A stretch of DNA of 6,547 bases, from assembly GCA_016210375.1 (NCBI GenBank), contig JACQUH010000268.1, positions 1 through 6,547 on the forward strand, written 5' to 3'. Made by a program: the position numbers and the translations under genes. The DNA is from Chloroflexota bacterium. Lineage in GTDB: Bacteria; Chloroflexota; Dehalococcoidia; Lucifugimonadales; JACPCL1. Shown one piece after another: positions 1 through 4,968 of this stretch (within the stretch, counting starts at the first letter, position 1; each line of letters opens with the position of its first letter). A model generated the notes under the pieces. It did no database searches. It saw only the letters and a program-made list of their open reading frames with translations, and had not been told where the DNA came from.

Positions 1-257
1 CCTCTGCCATCTACCACGACGGCAAGGGCCTCTTCCGGGGCCTCCCCAATCCCTTCGACGCCATCCGGTACCACTCCCTGGCCATCCAGCCGGGCACCGT
101 GCCGGAGTGCCTGGAGGTGACAGCCCGCACCCAGGGCGGCGTGATCATGGGCGTCCGGCACCGGCAGCACCCTGTGGAGGGCGTCCAGTTCCACCCGGAG
201 TCGATCATGACCCCAGCCGGCAAGGACCTCCTCCGCAACTTCCTGGCCATGGGATAG
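1..257 (+). CDS. trpG: Anthranilate/aminodeoxychorismate synthase glutaminase subunit, C-terminal part
   Basis: This is the last 84 codons of a class I glutamine amidotransferase subunit, reading in frame from base 3 to a TAG at 255-257. The protein takes ammonia from glutamine and passes it to the chorismate-binding subunit (TrpE or PabB) for tryptophan or folate synthesis. The tail carries the family signatures in order: IYHDGKGLF, then the RYHSL segment, then VEGVQFHPES, whose His and Glu complete the Cys-His-Glu triad. It ends with the usual LLRNFL. The nucleophilic Cys lies upstream, outside the window. TrpG and PabA cannot be separated from the tail alone, so the symbol is the commoner choice. 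It is cut by the window edge and looks otherwise intact. A tRNA gene follows on the same strand 74 bp downstream. Confidence 0.93.
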   Translation, partial: SAIYHDGKGLFRGLPNPFDAIRYHSLAIQPGTVPECLEVTARTQGGVIMGVRHRQHPVEGVQFHPESIMTPAGKDLLRNFLAMG

Positions 258-301
258 CGTGCGCGACCTGTCAGGGCGCCGTCCGCGGCGGGGCGCCGGC
301 A

Positions 302-310
302 TGGTAGAAT
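302..310 (+). promoter_or_regulatory. Extended -10 promoter candidate for the tRNA gene
   Basis: TGG followed by TAGAAT gives an extended -10 element (TG, one base, then five of six matches to TATAAT). It lies 21 bp before the mature tRNA 5' end, so transcription would start about 15 bases upstream of the tRNA. No -35 box is recognisable 17 bp upstream. The intergenic DNA before it (258-301) is very GC-rich, with a 5-bp stem at 277-290 and two GGCGCC palindromes at 275-280 and 292-297. No T-run follows these, so no clear trpG terminator is seen. Confidence 0.45.
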
Positions 311-331
311 GGCGTGGCGCCCCTGGATTTT

Positions 332-408
332 GCCCCTGTAGCTCAGGCGGATAGAGCAGCGGTTTCCTAAACCGTTGGTCGGGCGTTCAAGTCGCCCCAG
401 GGGTACCA
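332..408 (+). tRNA. tRNA-Arg (anticodon CCT)
   Basis: A full cloverleaf folds by eye. The acceptor stem is GCCCCTG (332-338) with CAGGGGT (398-404), starting with one G-U pair. The D stem is GCTC/GAGC (341-344, 354-357). The anticodon stem is GCGGT/ACCGT (359-363, 371-375) around loop TTCCTAA, with anticodon CCT at 366-368. The variable loop is five bases, and the T arm is GGGCG-TTCAAGT-CGCCC (381-397). The discriminator is A405 and CCA is encoded at 406-408. It reads the AGG arginine codon. Its 3' half is a classic integration target for tyrosine recombinases, and an integrase remnant lies 125 bp downstream facing it. Confidence 0.97.
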
Positions 409-424
409 CTCCCAACAGAAGTAA

Positions 425-467
425 ATGGCCCCCGGAACCGTCCAAGGAACTGGGGGCCATGTCTTTT
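425..467 (+). terminator. Hairpin with T-run downstream of tRNA-Arg
   Basis: ATGGCCCCC (425-433) and GGGGGCCAT (452-460) form a perfect 9-bp stem around an 18-nt loop. A short T-run (464-467, after GTC) follows on the plus strand. It fits an intrinsic terminator for the tRNA transcript. It also sits downstream of the minus-strand integrase remnant and may act in both directions. The long loop and the three-base gap before the T-run make it less than ideal. Confidence 0.6.
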
Positions 468-487
468 GACAGCAATTTTGACAGCAA
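464..487. repeat. Perfect tandem 12-bp direct repeat, possible integrase arm sites
   Basis: TTTTGACAGCAA occurs twice head to tail (464-475 and 476-487) with no mismatch. It lies between the tRNA-Arg 3' end and the stop codon of the tyrosine recombinase remnant. That is where arm-type integrase sites or excisionase sites of tRNA-integrating elements are found. The repeat itself is directly visible; its role is inferred from position only. The first copy overlaps the T-run of the hairpin just upstream. Confidence 0.7.
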
Positions 488-533
488 TAGCGGTTCAAAA
501 CGCCGTCTTGGGCGCCCCGCGAGCTACAGCGTT

Positions 534-905
534 CTAACCCCACAGGGCGGCGCCTACCTGGTTCATGGCTGCCTTCCCGTACTCCGGGGCGACGCTGGCA
601 TAGACGTTCATGGTAGTGGCGATGACGCTATGGCCGGCGAGCTCCATGGCGACCCGGGGCGGGACCCCCATGGCCGCCATGATGGAGATAGCGCCATGCC
701 GTAGATCGTGAACGCGCATCTTGGGCAGCCCGGCGCGGTTGAGGAGCCGCCCGAAGTGGTGAGAGACTGTGCTGCCATGCAACGGGCCGCCAGTCTCGTT
801 CACAAAAACCAGATCACCCCACTTCGCGCCTTCCCACAGCGGGCCAGCCCCCACGCGCTCCTCTGCCTGCCTTGCCCAGGCCCTCGACCAGCGCAAGAGC
901 GCCCT
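534..905 (-). pseudogene. int: Tyrosine recombinase (phage-type integrase), C-terminal catalytic remnant
   Basis: About 120 codons of a tyrosine recombinase end at a TAG (534-536). Visible in order are the ARQAEER stretch, the LVFVNETGGPL beta-hairpin region, the HDLRHG motif (catalytic His and second Arg), the AGHS motif (third catalytic position) and MNVYASV with the nucleophilic Tyr near the end. Family members are usually 300-400 residues with an arm-binding and a core-binding domain. Here everything before that, including the first catalytic Arg, is gone. An in-frame TGA at 906-908 closes the frame just above a TTG at 894-896. Any product would lack an essential residue, so it is called a pseudogene. 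It faces the tRNA-Arg gene, the expected orientation at an attachment site. Confidence 0.88.
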
Positions 906-1011
906 TCACGCCGATGCCTTCTACGATGGTCAGTGGGAGCCTGAGTATGTGACTCGCCTGATCCGGGAGACGGGCGACTTCATCCAGAAGGCGCGGCGCT
1001 TGGTGGCCTAG
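871..1011 (+). pseudogene. C-terminal gene remnant, possibly HEPN-like
   Basis: A plus-strand frame ending at TAG (1009-1011) reads like the last ~45 residues of a real protein: QALDQRKSALHADAFYDG, then a helix with TRLIRETGDFIQKARRLV. The pattern of a helix with an acidic tyrosine-containing ADxxYD turn and a final amphipathic helix resembles the end of HEPN/UPF0332-type proteins. No catalytic motif of that superfamily falls in the surviving piece, so the family call is tentative. No convincing 5' part exists, because upstream the frame runs antisense through the integrase remnant. The two remnants overlap at about 871-905, which marks a likely deletion junction. Confidence 0.3.
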
Positions 1012-1082
1012 CTGTCCTCGCGTTTGCAGGGCGCGCCTCACGGCCCGAGCCAGCCATCGCTGGCCTCGTTTGACGAACGGGG

Positions 1083-1490
1083 CTATGAAAAGCCGGGGCG
1101 CAGACCCTCGGCGAGCTTTTCCGCGAGCGCGTCGGGCAAGCGCTGAAGGGCGCGCTGGAGGACGACCCTGCCGCGCTCGATGGCCACACGATGGGTGCCC
1201 CAGCGGTCCCTCGGTATCACCTGGACAGACTCGAACTCGATTCGCATGGGCCACCTCGCCTCGCCCTGGGCGATCTCCTGGGGCCAGATGGGCAATTGGT
1301 CGCGCCGCGTCCCCTTGACCACGCCAGAGCCGACAACCCCCTTGACCGGCGCCGTCGCATAGAAATAGACCGTATCGCCGGGGGCTATGCGGCCCATGGC
1401 TGTGTCGTACCCCGGGGGCAAACCCCACACTCGCCTGGCGAGCCCGATCTCCAGGTTACCCGGCGGGCCCACGATCAGCCAACTGGTCAT
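1083..1490 (-). CDS. EVE domain (PUA-like) protein
   Basis: A 135-residue protein almost entirely made of one EVE domain. Recognisable parts are the N-terminal TSWLIVGPPGN strand, the IAPGDTVYFYAT segment (residues ~35-46), the VVGSGVVKGTRR strand and the WPMRIEFESVQVIPRDRWG strand pair. EVE domains share the PUA-like fold with SRA and YTH domains and bind modified bases. In bacteria they often occur in modification-dependent restriction genes, and standalone forms also exist. The ATG (1488-1490) is chosen because GGGGGAA lies just upstream on the minus strand and the domain starts right after it. The frame stays open upstream to 1700. The gene sits between the decayed integrase/remnant pair and the toxin-antitoxin operon, pointing away from the latter. 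Its role here is unknown. Confidence 0.85.
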   Translation of the reverse strand: MTSWLIVGPPGNLEIGLARRVWGLPPGYDTAMGRIAPGDTVYFYATAPVKGVVGSGVVKGTRRDQLPIWPQEIAQGEARWPMRIEFESVQVIPRDRWGTHRVAIERGRVVLQRALQRLPDALAEKLAEGLRPGFS

Positions 1491-1700
1491 GCTTTCCCCC
1501 TGGGTCCGAGTCCTGGACCCCGTTAGCAGGCAGGCCCGCAGAATCTGGCGAAACGCGGCGCGGCAGAGTACCGCCTGGCGCTCCTCCGACTCCTGCGTGG
1601 CCTTTTCGTACCGCGGCGCTTCGATTGGCAGCTTGCAGCGAGTGGCCCCTGTGCTGCCCGCTGCGCTTCTACCAGGTGGGGTACTCCCCTCGCGTTGCTC
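1491..1700 (-). other. In-frame open upstream extension of the EVE gene, possible HNH remnant
   Basis: The EVE reading frame stays open upstream from its ATG to a TGA at 1701-1703, without a good start of its own. The piece at about 1518-1622 reads EAPRYEKATQESEERQAVL, then CRAAFRQILRACLLTG. This loosely resembles the region before the first HNH strand in many HNH endonucleases (R-x-x-Q-x-x-FR-x-x-L-x-A...C-x-x-TG), but with several residues missing and no HNH core after it. It may be a decayed nuclease remnant or chance GC-rich coding potential. The rest of 1701-1941 shows no gene I can support, only a GC-rich 7-bp hairpin at 1837-1854 with no T-run. Confidence 0.2.
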
Positions 1701-1941
1701 TCACGCGGCCCGCGGAGTCTCGGCAGTCCGTCCGCCGGCCCCTGCAGCGGGCCTGCTCCGCTCGACCGCTACCCCTTTTGCGCCCCGCGTACTATACAAT
1801 GATAAGGGCCACGATGCAAGCTTTCGGGGCGGTTTCGCGCGGCCGCAGCCGCGCAACGTCCTCGTCCTACTTAATGACAACGAGAACGGGCCGCGCCTTG
1901 ATGGAGAGAGGTGGGGCAAGCCAGGGCGAGCTACCGCACGA

Positions 1942-1971
1942 TTGCCCGTCGCCTCTCAACAGGGGTAGAAT
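1942..1971 (+). promoter_or_regulatory. Sigma70-type promoter candidate for the toxin-antitoxin operon
   Basis: TTGCCC (1942-1947) and TAGAAT (1966-1971) are separated by 18 bp, matching the consensus at 4 of 6 and 5 of 6 positions. They lie about 90 bp before the antitoxin GTG start. A second, weaker arrangement overlaps it (TCAACA at 1956-1961 and TACAAT at 1980-1985). It is the best promoter-like pair in the otherwise gene-free stretch 1701-2060. Confidence 0.5.
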
Positions 1972-2016
1972 CGCCTTGTTACAATCGCTTCGCAGCGCAT
2001 CGTGCCGTAGCCTGTG

Positions 2017-2035
2017 GCTGGCCAGCGGTCTGACC
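2017..2035. promoter_or_regulatory. Two adjacent palindromes, possible antitoxin operator
   Basis: GCTGGCCAGC (2017-2026) is a perfect 10-bp palindrome. It is followed directly by GGTCTGACC (2027-2035), a perfect 4+1+4 palindrome. Both lie between the candidate promoter and the antitoxin start. Type II toxin-antitoxin operons are normally autorepressed by the antitoxin or the complex binding such sites, so an operator role is plausible. Short GC-rich palindromes also arise by chance. Confidence 0.35.
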
Positions 2036-2060
2036 CCAGAGCACGTAGAGGGAATCCAAC

Positions 2061-2456
2061 GTGGCAAACAAGCGCTTCCAAGTCGACCTTCCCGAAGACC
2101 TGGTCCGCGGATTCGGCTGGACAGAACGGGAGGTGCCTGCACGGGTCCGGGAGACCCTGGTCATGGACCTCCTCCGGTTCGACAAGATCACGGAAGCCGA
2201 AGCCGCAGACATGCTGGGCCTGGATCGATGGACCCTGCTGGAAACCATGGACAGATACCAGGTTGAGGTGGCGAGCCCCAGCCGCGAGGAATTGGACGAG
2301 GAGCTGCGCGGTCCCCTGCTTGGTCGGCCACTCGACGAGGACGCCATCAAAGCCACGGCCGGAGCGTGGGTCGGGCAGGTCAACTGTGAGCAGCTTGAGC
2401 GCGATATCTACGCGAGCCGAGAGCGGGTGAGCGATCGTCCGGAGCCCACTTTTTGA
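2061..2456 (+). CDS. UPF0175-like antitoxin of a type II toxin-antitoxin pair
   Basis: A 131-residue protein. Residues 1-70 match the UPF0175 layout: a QVDLPEDLV strand, the helix ending in RETLVMDLLRFDKI, then a helix-turn-helix (ITEAEAADMLGLDRWTLLETM). UPF0175 proteins are found beside PIN-type toxins and act as DNA-binding antitoxins. Residues 75-131 form an acidic tail ending in DIYASRERVSDRPEP. This resembles the toxin-neutralising tails of VapB-like antitoxins, which wrap around the PIN active site. The GTG start (2061) is supported by GAGGGA about 8 bases upstream and by the domain start. The stop codon overlaps the toxin start by four bases, showing translational coupling. It is expected to bind and block the downstream toxin and repress its own promoter. 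Confidence 0.82.
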   Translation: MANKRFQVDLPEDLVRGFGWTEREVPARVRETLVMDLLRFDKITEAEAADMLGLDRWTLLETMDRYQVEVASPSREELDEELRGPLLGRPLDEDAIKATAGAWVGQVNCEQLERDIYASRERVSDRPEPTF

Positions 2457-2848
2457 GCCCGCTCGCTGACAGCGATCTCATCATCCAACACCTGCGCCGG
2501 ATCTCCGCTGCCACCGAGCGGCTCCTGCGTTCGAGGCAGGAGGGGCTTGCAGTCAGCATCGTGACCGTGGCTGAGCTCTACGAAGGGGTGCATGCTTCCC
2601 CTGCCCCAGAGCAGACGGAAGCCGATCTATGGCGGCTCCTAAACGCGGGCATAGCCATCCTGCCGGTAGACCGCCAGGTCTGCCGCATCTTCGGCGAGCA
2701 ACGCTGGAAGCTCAGGCGGGCTGGCAAGCTGATCGGGGACATGGACCTGCTTATTGGGTCAACAGCCTTGAGACATGGCCTGACCATCCTGACGAAGAAC
2801 CGCCGGCATTTCGAGCGCATCGAGGGCCTGCTTATCGAGTCGTGGTAA
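2453..2848 (+). CDS. vapC: PIN-domain toxin, VapC type
   Basis: A 131-residue PIN-domain ribonuclease, the toxin partner of the gene overlapping it upstream. The acidic metal-binding positions are all visible: Asp6 (ADSDLII, with Asp8 close by), Glu41 (TVAELYEGV), and Asp96 and Asp98 (GDMDLLIGSTAL). The TKNRRHF motif (Asn116) and ERIEGLLIESW follow near the C-terminus. VapC toxins typically cut tRNA or rRNA and are held inactive by the antitoxin. The TTG start at 2453 overlaps the antitoxin stop (TTGA) and puts the first Asp at the usual distance from the N-terminus. No later start keeps that residue. Length and residues are those of an intact, probably active member. The exact RNA target cannot be read from sequence. 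Confidence 0.9.
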   Translation: MSPLADSDLIIQHLRRISAATERLLRSRQEGLAVSIVTVAELYEGVHASPAPEQTEADLWRLLNAGIAILPVDRQVCRIFGEQRWKLRRAGKLIGDMDLLIGSTALRHGLTILTKNRRHFERIEGLLIESW

Positions 2849-2883
2849 TCGCGACGATCGGGCGTCGCGGTAGGAGACCCCCG

Positions 2884-3390
2884 GTGTCTAGCTTCTGGAT
2901 TGAGGGGCCGTTTCGGGTGCCTATCACACGTGGAAGGGGCGGGGTGCTACGCATTGCGAGAGCCAAAGAGCAAATCGCCAGGTTTTGGAACAGCGTGGGT
3001 TACGTCGCCGACGAGCGGGGCTGCTATGTGTTCACTGTGCGCGGCCGACCCTACTATGTCGGCATGACGATGAGGAGCTTCCGAGTTGAGAGCCTCGGAC
3101 CGCACCAGATGAAGCGTTACAACGAAGCATTGAGAGGTAGGGACCGGCCGAGCCCACGGCTCTTCCTCATAGCCCAAAAGAAGGATGGTGGGTTTAGCGA
3201 AGCGCACATCCGCCAATTGGAGGCTTTCCTGATCAACGCCGGCTACCAGAGAAATGCGGATATCACGAACGTGGTGGGCAAGAAGGTTCCCAATTGGAGC
3301 GTTGATGGCCTGATCCGGTCCGGCTCAGGCAGACGATCTAAGGCCGCTAGCGAGCTCGGCCACGCGATGGGGTTCCTGCCGACAGTATGA
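2884..3390 (+). CDS. GIY-YIG nuclease family protein
   Basis: A 168-residue protein with a GIY-YIG core in residues ~46-130. The GIY motif appears as GCYVF (Tyr48) and the YIG motif as PYYVGMT (Tyr57/58, Gly60). They are followed by a basic helix (RSFRVESL, then HQMKRYNEAL) and by the conserved metal-binding Glu113 in RQLEAFLINAGYQRN. The Asn at the end of ADITN is also typical. The N-terminal ~40 residues and the basic C-terminus (GSGRRSKAASELG) are family-specific extensions. The GTG start is chosen because AGGAG lies seven bases upstream (2872-2876); longer in-frame starts would run through the toxin gene. It starts 35 bp after the toxin and is probably co-transcribed. Its substrate is unknown. 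Related standalone proteins occur scattered in accessory regions. Confidence 0.82.
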   Translation: MSSFWIEGPFRVPITRGRGGVLRIARAKEQIARFWNSVGYVADERGCYVFTVRGRPYYVGMTMRSFRVESLGPHQMKRYNEALRGRDRPSPRLFLIAQKKDGGFSEAHIRQLEAFLINAGYQRNADITNVVGKKVPNWSVDGLIRSGSGRRSKAASELGHAMGFLPTV

Positions 3391-3393
3391 GTT

Positions 3394-3422
3394 TGCGCCC
3401 ACGATCAAGTGAGACGGGCGCA
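3394..3422. other. Stem-loop between convergent genes
   Basis: TGCGCCC (3394-3400) and GGGCGCA (3416-3422) form a perfect 7-bp stem around 15 nt, three bases after the GIY-YIG stop. No T-run follows on either strand, so it is not a standard intrinsic terminator, although it could protect a 3' end. The rest of the gap to 3495 holds only an imperfect tandem CAGATCGG/CAGATCCG (3436-3451) and a 6-bp hairpin (3473-3487). Confidence 0.35.
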
Positions 3423-3495
3423 GTCCGGATCGACTCAGATCGGCAGATCCGAGCCACCTTGCGCCGCATTCCTCCCCGTGACGGGGAAACCACTC

Positions 3496-4794
3496 CTACA
3501 ACACCCCCATGCTCCGGGCCGCTTTCCGGAGGTCCTCCCGGAAGTCGGGGTGGGCGATGGCGATCATCTCCTCGGCCCGTTGCCTCAGGGACTTGCCGAG
3601 GAGGCGGGCGACGCCGTACTCGGTAACGATGGTGTCGGCGAAGGTCCATGGAACGGTGATGACCGTCCCGGCATCGAAGTGGGCCGATATCTTTGACACC
3701 GTGCCGCCCCGTGCCGTCGAGGGGAAAACGATGACGGACCTGCCGCCCCTGGAGAGCACGGAGCCAATGGCGAAGCCGGTCAGGCCGCCGCCCCCTCCGG
3801 ACGGAGGGGCCACCCCTCCCCCCCGTGCAGCGGCGCGCACGCCTTCGGCCGTAACCTGGCCGAAGAGGTCGGCGCTCACCGCGCTGTTGAGGGCCAGGAA
3901 GTTGTCGTGGGCGGCCACCTTCACGATGTTGTTGATGTCCTTGAGCTCGTAGAAGAGGAAGATCGGGTTATCGTTGACGAAGTCGTAGTCCTCCTCCTCG
4001 AGGTACATGGCGCTCAGGACGAGCTTGCCGCGGTTGACGTTGTCTTCCTTGCCGGTGAAGATGCCCGCCTTGATATCCGCCACCATGCCGACCCGCGAGC
4101 TGCCGGAGAAGCAGCCCAGGTCCCGCCGTCCCTTGAACGCGCCGACGGTGTGCAGGATGTCCACCGCGGAGCCGATGCCCCACTCGAGGGTGTCGCCGTC
4201 CCGAACCAGCTCGGCCACGTACTCCGCGATGCGCCGGTCCGCCTCGCCGACGGACCGGTGGGGCGGCACCTTCCAGAGCGGAGCATCGTGCTCGACAAAG
4301 GCATCAACCCTGGAAACGTGGATGGCGTTGACGTCCCCGCCAACCCGGAGGACGTTGCGATTGACCTCCATCACGACCTTCCTGGCCCGCTTGACAATGG
4401 TGGGCTTGGTGAGCATGTAGTGGCCATAGCTGCAGAAGCCATCCTTGTCGGGGGGCGATACCACGCCCATGACGACGTCGATCTCGCGGGCGGGGCCCTG
4501 CCGCTCCTCGCCTGCCTTGAGCTCCAGGGAGACGATGGTGGGAGTCACGTCGCCGGCCGTCCTGCCAGTCAGGATAAAGGACTCGGTCGAATCCTGGGGG
4601 AAAGGGTTTGGCCCGTCGAGCTGGGGGGCGGCAATGCGGACGCCGCGAAGTTCGTTGGCCCGCTTGGCCAGAGCCGTGGGGAGAAGCCCGGGTTCGTTGC
4701 GGCCCAGGATGGTGACCGACTCGCCGGATTGGACGATCTTGACGGCCTCTTCAGGCGTTGCCAGCTTCCGCTTGTACTCCTCGCGCCAATCCAT
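3496..4794 (-). CDS. Acetyl-CoA hydrolase/4-hydroxybutyrate CoA-transferase family protein
   Basis: A 432-residue class I CoA-transferase family protein with both Pfam-type halves. The N-terminal half (residues ~1-200) includes the GRNEPG, VVSPPDKDGFCSYG and AFVEHDAP segments. The C-terminal half (~200-432) has LEWGIGSAVDIL, DNFLALNSAVSADLFGQVTAE, a glycine-rich loop, VIVFPSTARGG, TEYGVARLLGKSLRQRAE and IAHPDFRE. Relatives move CoA between acetate or propionate and short acyl groups, or hydrolyse acyl-CoA, through a glutamyl-CoA intermediate. Here the segment aligning with the active-site HTEM reads CFSGSS, so residue 231 is Gly where Glu is expected. Either the chemistry differs or the subfamily uses another residue. 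The ATG has AAGGAG four bases upstream. It is convergent with the GIY-YIG gene. The exact substrate cannot be assigned. Confidence 0.88.
   Translation of the reverse strand: MDWREEYKRKLATPEEAVKIVQSGESVTILGRNEPGLLPTALAKRANELRGVRIAAPQLDGPNPFPQDSTESFILTGRTAGDVTPTIVSLELKAGEERQGPAREIDVVMGVVSPPDKDGFCSYGHYMLTKPTIVKRARKVVMEVNRNVLRVGGDVNAIHVSRVDAFVEHDAPLWKVPPHRSVGEADRRIAEYVAELVRDGDTLEWGIGSAVDILHTVGAFKGRRDLGCFSGSSRVGMVADIKAGIFTGKEDNVNRGKLVLSAMYLEEEDYDFVNDNPIFLFYELKDINNIVKVAAHDNFLALNSAVSADLFGQVTAEGVRAAARGGGVAPPSGGGGGLTGFAIGSVLSRGGRSVIVFPSTARGGTVSKISAHFDAGTVITVPWTFADTIVTEYGVARLLGKSLRQRAEEMIAIAHPDFREDLRKAARSMGVL
3792..3819. repeat. Three-arm palindromic GC tract inside the CoA-transferase gene
   Basis: CCCCTCCG (3792-3799), CGGAGGGG (3802-3809) and CCCCTCC (3813-3819) let the middle arm pair perfectly with either neighbour, giving two mutually exclusive hairpins. 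A further C-run follows. The tract encodes the glycine/proline-rich loop around residues 323-337 of the CoA-transferase, where the family normally has a shorter glycine-rich CoA-binding loop. The reading frame is not broken. Confidence 0.7.
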
Positions 4795-4820
4795 AGGTCT
4801 CCTTGTCAGAGCGTGCCAGC

Positions 4821-4837
4821 GTTTCGTTCAACGGAAC
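4821..4837. promoter_or_regulatory. 17-bp palindrome upstream of the CoA-transferase, operator candidate
   Basis: GTTTCGTTCAACGGAAC is an inverted repeat with 8-bp arms around a central C and one mismatched pair. It starts 26 bp before the CoA-transferase ATG. The spacing and form suit a dimeric repressor such as a TetR-type regulator. No regulator gene is in the window and no clear promoter boxes flank it. Confidence 0.4.
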
Positions 4838-4843
4838 AGGGGG

Positions 4844-4863
4844 CGGTGGCTGCGCGGCCACCG
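4844..4863. other. Hairpin in the CoA-transferase 5' leader
   Basis: CGGTGGC (4844-4850) and GCCACCG (4857-4863) form a 7-bp stem around six bases, just upstream of the 17-bp palindrome on the CoA-transferase's strand. No T-run follows. Its role is not evident. The remaining leader up to the insertion sequence (4864-4968) shows no gene or promoter I can support. Confidence 0.35.
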
Positions 4864-4956
4864 GCCATGGGCGCCGAAGCGCGAAGGAAGAGGGGATGAT
4901 TCCTCGTCGGGGACTCCTGAGGATGAACCAGGTTCGCAGGGCCGCCGGAGAGCCTC

Positions 4957-4968
4957 ACCCCTGGCCCC
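4957..4968. repeat. Left flank of the insertion sequence, probable target duplication
   Basis: The 12 bases directly left of the element (ACCCCTGGCCCC) match the 12 bases directly right of it (6352-6363, CCCCCTGACCCC) at 10 of 12 positions. Duplications of about 10-13 bp are usual for several IS4 subgroups. The low-complexity C-rich composition and the two mismatches leave room for chance. Confidence 0.5.

Noticed and set aside
1049..1064. GCCAGC-CATC-GCTGGC hairpin near the EVE stop as a terminator
   Set aside because: The stem is only six pairs and no T-run follows on either strand, so a terminator call is not supported.
814..1428. A 204-codon minus-strand frame covering the EVE gene and the integrase remnant
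   Set aside because: It reads out of frame through the EVE gene, is rich in Arg, Gly and Ala, and crosses two recognised coding pieces in other frames.
1795..1800. TACAAT as a -10 box of a promoter in the gene-free stretch
   Set aside because: No acceptable -35 box occurs 16-18 bp upstream; the bases there are CCCCTT.
1387..2266. Two overlapping plus-strand frames of about 200 codons in the gap before the antitoxin
   Set aside because: They overlap the EVE and antitoxin genes in other frames, lack Shine-Dalgarno support and show no recognisable motifs; composition is typical of GC-driven open frames.
2629..2883. Longer N-terminal start for the GIY-YIG gene running through the toxin gene
   Set aside because: The extension would be encoded out of frame inside the well-supported PIN toxin, while a GTG with an AGGAG site seven bases upstream exists at 2884.
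3391..3495. Second attachment site (copy of the tRNA-Arg 3' end) marking the right end of the island
   Set aside because: No copy of the tRNA T-arm/acceptor sequence was found here or elsewhere in the window, so the right boundary of the element cannot be placed.
3907..4899. A long plus-strand open frame of 330 codons opposite the CoA-transferase
   Set aside because: It is the antisense shadow of a clearly recognisable gene in high-GC DNA. The product is a low-complexity mix rich in Val, Asp and Leu with no family resemblance.
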